40,507 bases of DNA. Source: Microbacterium lacus (GTDB lineage Bacteria > Actinomycetota > Actinomycetes > Actinomycetales > Microbacteriaceae). Each line of letters opens with the position of its first letter. Position 1 is the first letter of the stretch. The stretch is from positions 1 to 40,507 of the forward strand of contig NZ_NMUM01000036.1 in NCBI RefSeq assembly GCF_002812805.1. The letters run 5' to 3'. Of the stretch, positions 37,194 through 40,507 are shown piece after piece. Made by a program: the position numbers and the translations under genes. Under the pieces are notes generated by a model. It ran no database searches. It saw only the letters and a list, made by a program, of their open reading frames with translations, and was not told where the DNA came from.

Positions 37194-39109
37194 CAGCTTT
37201 CCATTCGTGGTGTGCGGGTGCGTGCGGCGCGCAGGCCGTTGAGGATCACGATGACCTCCGCGACCTCGTGGACCAGGACGACAGCCGCGAGCCCCAGGAC
37301 CCCGAAGAGCGCGAGCGGGAGCAGTGCGGTGATGATCAGGAGGGACAGGATGATGTTCTGGTTGATGATCCGCCGGCCCCGCCGCGCGTGATCGAACGCC
37401 CGCGGGATGAGCCGCAGATCATGACCCGTGAAGGCCACGTCCGCAGACTCGATCGCCGCATCGGAGCCGGTCGCTCCCATCGCGATGCCGATGTCCGCGG
37501 ACGCCAGGGCCGGGGCGTCGTTGATGCCGTCACCGATCATCGCGACCGATCCCGCCTTCGACAACTCGCCGATCGCGGTCGCCTTGTCCTCAGGGCGCAG
37601 CTCCGCGCGCACATCAGCGATCCCGGCCTGCGCAGCCAGCGCACGAGCGGTGCGGGCGTTGTCCCCGGTGAGCATCGTCATGCCGACGCCCTGATCCGCA
37701 AGCGTGCGGACCACCTCGGGGACTTCCGGACGCAGCTCGTCGCGGACGCCGATCGCCGCGACCGGTGCCTCGTCGCGGTGCACGATCACGACAGTCATGC
37801 CCTGCTCCTCAAGCCCTGCAACCCGGTCGCCGAGCTCGCCGGCGTCGAGCCAGCGGGGGCTGCCGACCGTGATACGAGCGCCATCGACGGTGCCGTCGAT
37901 GCCGTGCCCGGCCTGCTCGGTCACATCCGCGGCCACGGGAACACCCGGGGCTGCAGCGGTGATCGCCGCCGCAAGGGGATGCGTGCTGTGCTGCTCCAGA
38001 GCCGCCGCCCAAGCCAGCGCCTGCTCCTCGGCAATGCCGTTCGCAGTGAGGACCGCGGTGACCGCGGGCTCGTTACGGGTCAGGGTGCCGGTCTTGTCGA
38101 CCGCGACGTGCCGGACCGTGCCGAAGCGCTCGAAGACCGCGCCGGACTTGATGATCACGCCGAACTTGCTCGCCGCGCCGATCGCGGCAACGACCGTCAA
38201 CGGCACCGAGATCGCCAGCGCGCACGGAGAGGCCGCTACCAGCACGACGAGCGCACGAGTGATCCATACCTCCGGGTCGCCCAGCAGTGACCCAATGATC
38301 GCGACGAGCGCTGCGAGAATCAGCACACCGGGTACGAGCGGGCGGGCGATCCGGTCCGCGAGACGCGCACGCTCGCCCTTCTCCGTCTGCGCTTTCTCGA
38401 CCAACTCCACGATCGTCGTAAGCGAGTTATCGGTACCGGCCGCGGTCGCCTCGACCTCCAGCACGCCGGAGCTGTTAATCGCGCCGGCCGACACCGCGTC
38501 CCCGGGCTCGACCTCGACGGGGATCGACTCCCCGGTGATCGCCGAGGTGTCCAGGCTTGAGCGGCCAGAGCGGACGATCCCGTCGGTTGCGATCCGTTCG
38601 CCCGGGCGGACCACCATGACCTGGCCGACCGTCAACTCCCTCGCCGGCACCTGCGCAGAGACGCCGCTCTGCAGCACGGTCGCCGTCTCCGGCACGAGCT
38701 TCAGCAGCGCCCGCAGGCCGCCACGGGCACGGTCCATCGCCTTGTCCTCAAGCGCCTCAGCAATCGAGTACAAGAACGCCAGAGCAGCGGCCTCCTCCAC
38801 ATAGCCGAGGATGACCGCGCCGATCGCGCTGATCGTCATCAGCAGCCCGATCCCGAGCTTGCCCTTGAACAGCTTCCGAATCGCGCCAGGAGTGAACGTC
38901 GACGCGCCCAGCAGCAGGCCGATCCAGAACAGTACGAGCGCCGGGATCTCGAGCCCGGACCATTCAAGGATCAGACCAGCCAGGAACGCGACACCGGAGA
39001 AGACCGGCACCATGATCCCACGGTCCCTCCACCAGGGCCGCTCCACCTCTTCGGTCTCATCCTCCGCCGCAGTGGCAGGCTCGTGCTCGCAGCTACACGC
39101 CGCGCTCAC
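37193..39109 (-). CDS. P1B-type Cd/Zn ATPase with SPC motif
   Basis: A 638-residue pump. It has no HMA domain; the N-terminus is a short Cys/His/Glu segment (SAACSCEHEPATAAEDETEE) that may bind metal. Intact motifs: TGES, DKTGTLT, HPLAAAI, GDGINDAPAL. The membrane motif is Ser-Pro-Cys (AASPCALAISVPL), and helix 8 has HEVAEVIVILNG, so it belongs to the shorter divalent-metal branch of the family (Cd/Zn/Co), not to copper pumps. The GTG at 39109 overlaps the TGA of an upstream frame as GTGA; that frame is the tail of a regulator cut by the right IS. It is the first complete gene of the cadmium operon. Confidence 0.9.
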   Translation of the reverse strand: MSAACSCEHEPATAAEDETEEVERPWWRDRGIMVPVFSGVAFLAGLILEWSGLEIPALVLFWIGLLLGASTFTPGAIRKLFKGKLGIGLLMTISAIGAVILGYVEEAAALAFLYSIAEALEDKAMDRARGGLRALLKLVPETATVLQSGVSAQVPARELTVGQVMVVRPGERIATDGIVRSGRSSLDTSAITGESIPVEVEPGDAVSAGAINSSGVLEVEATAAGTDNSLTTIVELVEKAQTEKGERARLADRIARPLVPGVLILAALVAIIGSLLGDPEVWITRALVVLVAASPCALAISVPLTVVAAIGAASKFGVIIKSGAVFERFGTVRHVAVDKTGTLTRNEPAVTAVLTANGIAEEQALAWAAALEQHSTHPLAAAITAAAPGVPVAADVTEQAGHGIDGTVDGARITVGSPRWLDAGELGDRVAGLEEQGMTVVIVHRDEAPVAAIGVRDELRPEVPEVVRTLADQGVGMTMLTGDNARTARALAAQAGIADVRAELRPEDKATAIGELSKAGSVAMIGDGINDAPALASADIGIAMGATGSDAAIESADVAFTGHDLRLIPRAFDHARRGRRIINQNIILSLLIITALLPLALFGVLGLAAVVLVHEVAEVIVILNGLRAARTRTPRMES

Positions 39110-39160
39110 GCGTCCGCCCCTGTACCGCAGCAGCCCGGCACCGTGCACGACGAGTCCACA
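39107..39160 (-). pseudogene. C-terminal tail of a lost metal regulator (ArsR/CmtR-like)
   Basis: Between the right IS and the Cd/Zn ATPase a second frame reads VDSSCTVPGCCGTGADA and ends with a TGA that overlaps the ATPase GTG start (GTGA). The Cys-rich tail is the kind of sequence seen at the end of cadmium/lead-sensing ArsR-family repressors, which normally precede such ATPases. The rest of the gene, with any HTH, was displaced by the IS. The identity is inference from 17 residues and position. Confidence 0.5.
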
Positions 39161-39169
39161 TGTCCCGCG

Positions 39170-40120
39170 TCAAGTAGTTGGCAGGGATTCTTCGATTTCG
39201 AAGTTGGGGATGGTCGGGTCGGCCAGGCCCATGTGCACCTCTATCGGCCGGTTCCAAGCGATCGCCTCATGAGGGCGGGTCTCGTTGTACTCGATGCGGT
39301 AGTCCTCGGCGCGTTCGACGAGGGTGAGCGCGTCGGGGATGTCGTCGAGGAACAGCCGTTCGTACTTCAGCGTCCCGAAGCCGCGTTCGCGTGATCCGTT
39401 CTGCCCCGGTGACTTCACCCTGGTGCGGACGTGTCGCAGTTCGGGGTGGCGCATGATGAACAGCTCGAAGTTCATCGATCGGAATGGACCGCCGTTGTCT
39501 GTGACGATCGTGACGACCGGCAGCAGCTCGCCGGTCTCGTCGTCGACCTGACATTGGTCGACGAGGGGGTGGCCGAACAGGGTCACGTAGTCGACGAGGG
39601 CGAGTTCGATCGCGGCGATCGCGTCGTGCTGGTTCGCGGTCGGCGAGGTGTGAAACGGGTGCTCGAGCTTCGAGTACCAGTCCCGGCAGCCGGCGATCCT
39701 CCAGATCCCACCCTGGGTGGTCTCGAACTCGCTGAAGTCCAACTGCCATACCTGGTTCGGGCCGGTCGGGTTTCGTGCGAACGCGGCCTTGCGGTTCTTC
39801 GCGAGTTCTCGACGCTGCTTCTGGTACTCCGATGGCAGGATCAGCCCGTCATCGCGCAGCAGCCGCAGCACGGTCGCCTGGGACACCTTGTGTCCGTCAT
39901 GGCGGGTCATCGCCCAGATCTTCCGGTGGCCCCACTCCGGCTTCTTCAACGCATGCGCGACCACCAGCGGCCGGGCCGCGTCTCGCGCCGGCTGCGGCCA
40001 CGGGCCCTTCGGCGGCCGGTCAGTCTTCGCCTTGGCCTGCCAGCGCCGCCAGGTGCGTTCGGGCATGTCGATCAGCTGACAGAACCTCGCGGTCGACATG
40101 CCCGCCTCGGTGCGGATCAC
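39170..40120 (-). CDS. IS3-family transposase OrfB (right copy)
   Basis: Identical in sequence to the left-copy OrfB, 316 residues, with the Asp in WQLDFSEF, the Asp in VTDNGGPF and the Glu in GSRERGFG all present. GTG start, overlapping the orfA stop by four bases. It is intact and could mobilise either IS copy or the whole segment between the outer ends. Confidence 0.94.
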   Translation of the reverse strand: MIRTEAGMSTARFCQLIDMPERTWRRWQAKAKTDRPPKGPWPQPARDAARPLVVAHALKKPEWGHRKIWAMTRHDGHKVSQATVLRLLRDDGLILPSEYQKQRRELAKNRKAAFARNPTGPNQVWQLDFSEFETTQGGIWRIAGCRDWYSKLEHPFHTSPTANQHDAIAAIELALVDYVTLFGHPLVDQCQVDDETGELLPVVTIVTDNGGPFRSMNFELFIMRHPELRHVRTRVKSPGQNGSRERGFGTLKYERLFLDDIPDALTLVERAEDYRIEYNETRPHEAIAWNRPIEVHMGLADPTIPNFEIEESLPTT

Positions 40121-40434
40121 CTCGAGGTCCTCGAAGGGCCCAGGCGGCCCTCGGCGCTCTTCTTCCAGACCCGGATCTCGACCGCGGCCTCACCCAGCGC
40201 CTGGGTGAGCTCGGCGACCTCGTCCTCGAGCTGCTGCTCGCGGGTCGAGGGCTTGGACTTACCCGCCTCGATGCCGGCTCTGCCGCCCTCGAGGAACTGG
40301 CGCTTCCAGTTCCCGATGGCCTGCTCCGAGACCTTCTCACGGCGGCCCGCTTCAGCGATCGTGATCTCGCCCTGCAACACGGACAACACGATGCGGAGCT
40401 TCTTCTCCACGGGGATCGTCGGTGGACGACTCAT
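40117..40434 (-). CDS. IS3-family transposase OrfA (right copy)
   Basis: Identical to the left-copy OrfA, 105 residues, with the N-terminal helix-turn-helix and the C-terminal coiled coil. In the -1 frame relationship to orfB, as expected for OrfAB fusion by frameshifting. Intact. Confidence 0.93.
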   Translation of the reverse strand: MSRPPTIPVEKKLRIVLSVLQGEITIAEAGRREKVSEQAIGNWKRQFLEGGRAGIEAGKSKPSTREQQLEDEVAELTQALGEAAVEIRVWKKSAEGRLGPSRTSR

Positions 40435-40507
40435 GACATTCAGACCTCTCAGCTGGGGCGTTACATCAGCAACTAACTACCCCTGCCAAACATTCTGACG
40501 CGCGACA

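Larger units (their letters stand above)
39161..40507 (-). mobile_element. IS3-family insertion sequence, right copy (inverted)
   Basis: A mirror image of the element at 1-1347: position p corresponds to 40508 minus p. It has the same length, the same terminal repeats (TGTCCCGCGTCA at 39161-39172; the outer end TGTCGCGCGTCA reads inward from 40507) and the same predicted proteins in every frame I compared. The inner end cuts a regulator gene upstream of the Cd/Zn ATPase. Together the two copies bound the whole window. Confidence 0.95.

Overview
The window is GC-rich, with dense ATGA/GTGA/TGATG gene overlaps, GTG starts, CsoR-type copper control and actinobacterial families such as DUF6153 and DUF305. 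This suggests an actinobacterium, probably of the Micrococcales (for example a Microbacteriaceae relative); the genus is inference. The two ends are identical, inverted 1347-bp copies of one IS3-family element (1-1347 and 39161-40507), and the window runs exactly from outer end to outer end. It therefore has the form of a 40.5-kb composite transposon carrying about 37.8 kb.

Layout, left to right. (1) 1348-4394: a remnant of a conjugation module on the minus strand (VirB6/TrbL-like membrane protein cut by the left IS, a small membrane protein, an M23 peptidase and a single-pass membrane protein). (2) 4773-5090: a small winged-helix regulator on the plus strand. (3) 5290-12659: copper block A, minus strand: an unusual P-type ATPase with a CPD metal motif, an Asp-box lipoprotein, a DUF305 lipoprotein, a DUF6153 membrane protein, a CopA-like ATPase decapitated by an IS5-type remnant, and a broken AraC regulator. 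(4) 12656-26484: a tightly packed minus-strand run of multicopper oxidase, EamA transporter, small DUF2933-like protein, type II GAPDH, UbiB-like kinase, a beta-phosphoglucomutase/GH65 phosphorylase fusion, a second CPD ATPase and phosphoketolase. (5) 26543-32840: copper block B, with the same gene order as block A but more complete, headed by csoR, an HMA protein and an intact CPC-type copA. (6) 32936-35728: an AAA NTPase, a four-helix membrane protein, a broken acetate kinase and a broken recombinase. (7) 35729-39109: a cadmium/zinc operon (SPC-type ATPase, CadD, LspA, thioredoxin-like protein) whose regulator was cut off by the right IS.

How it may work together. Blocks A and B move Cu(I)/Ag(I) out of the cytoplasm, bind it outside the membrane and oxidise it; the right-hand operon handles Cd/Zn. 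The central genes are carbon enzymes that draw on inorganic phosphate: the GH65-mutase fusion makes glucose-6-phosphate from a disaccharide without ATP, phosphoketolase makes acetyl phosphate, and an archaeal-type GAPDH could replace a metal-poisoned host GAPDH. I propose that the transposon couples metal pumps to a phosphate-driven energy bypass. That proposal is inference from gene content and tight packing. The acetate kinase that would complete it is present only as a C-terminal fragment, so the host enzyme would have to serve.
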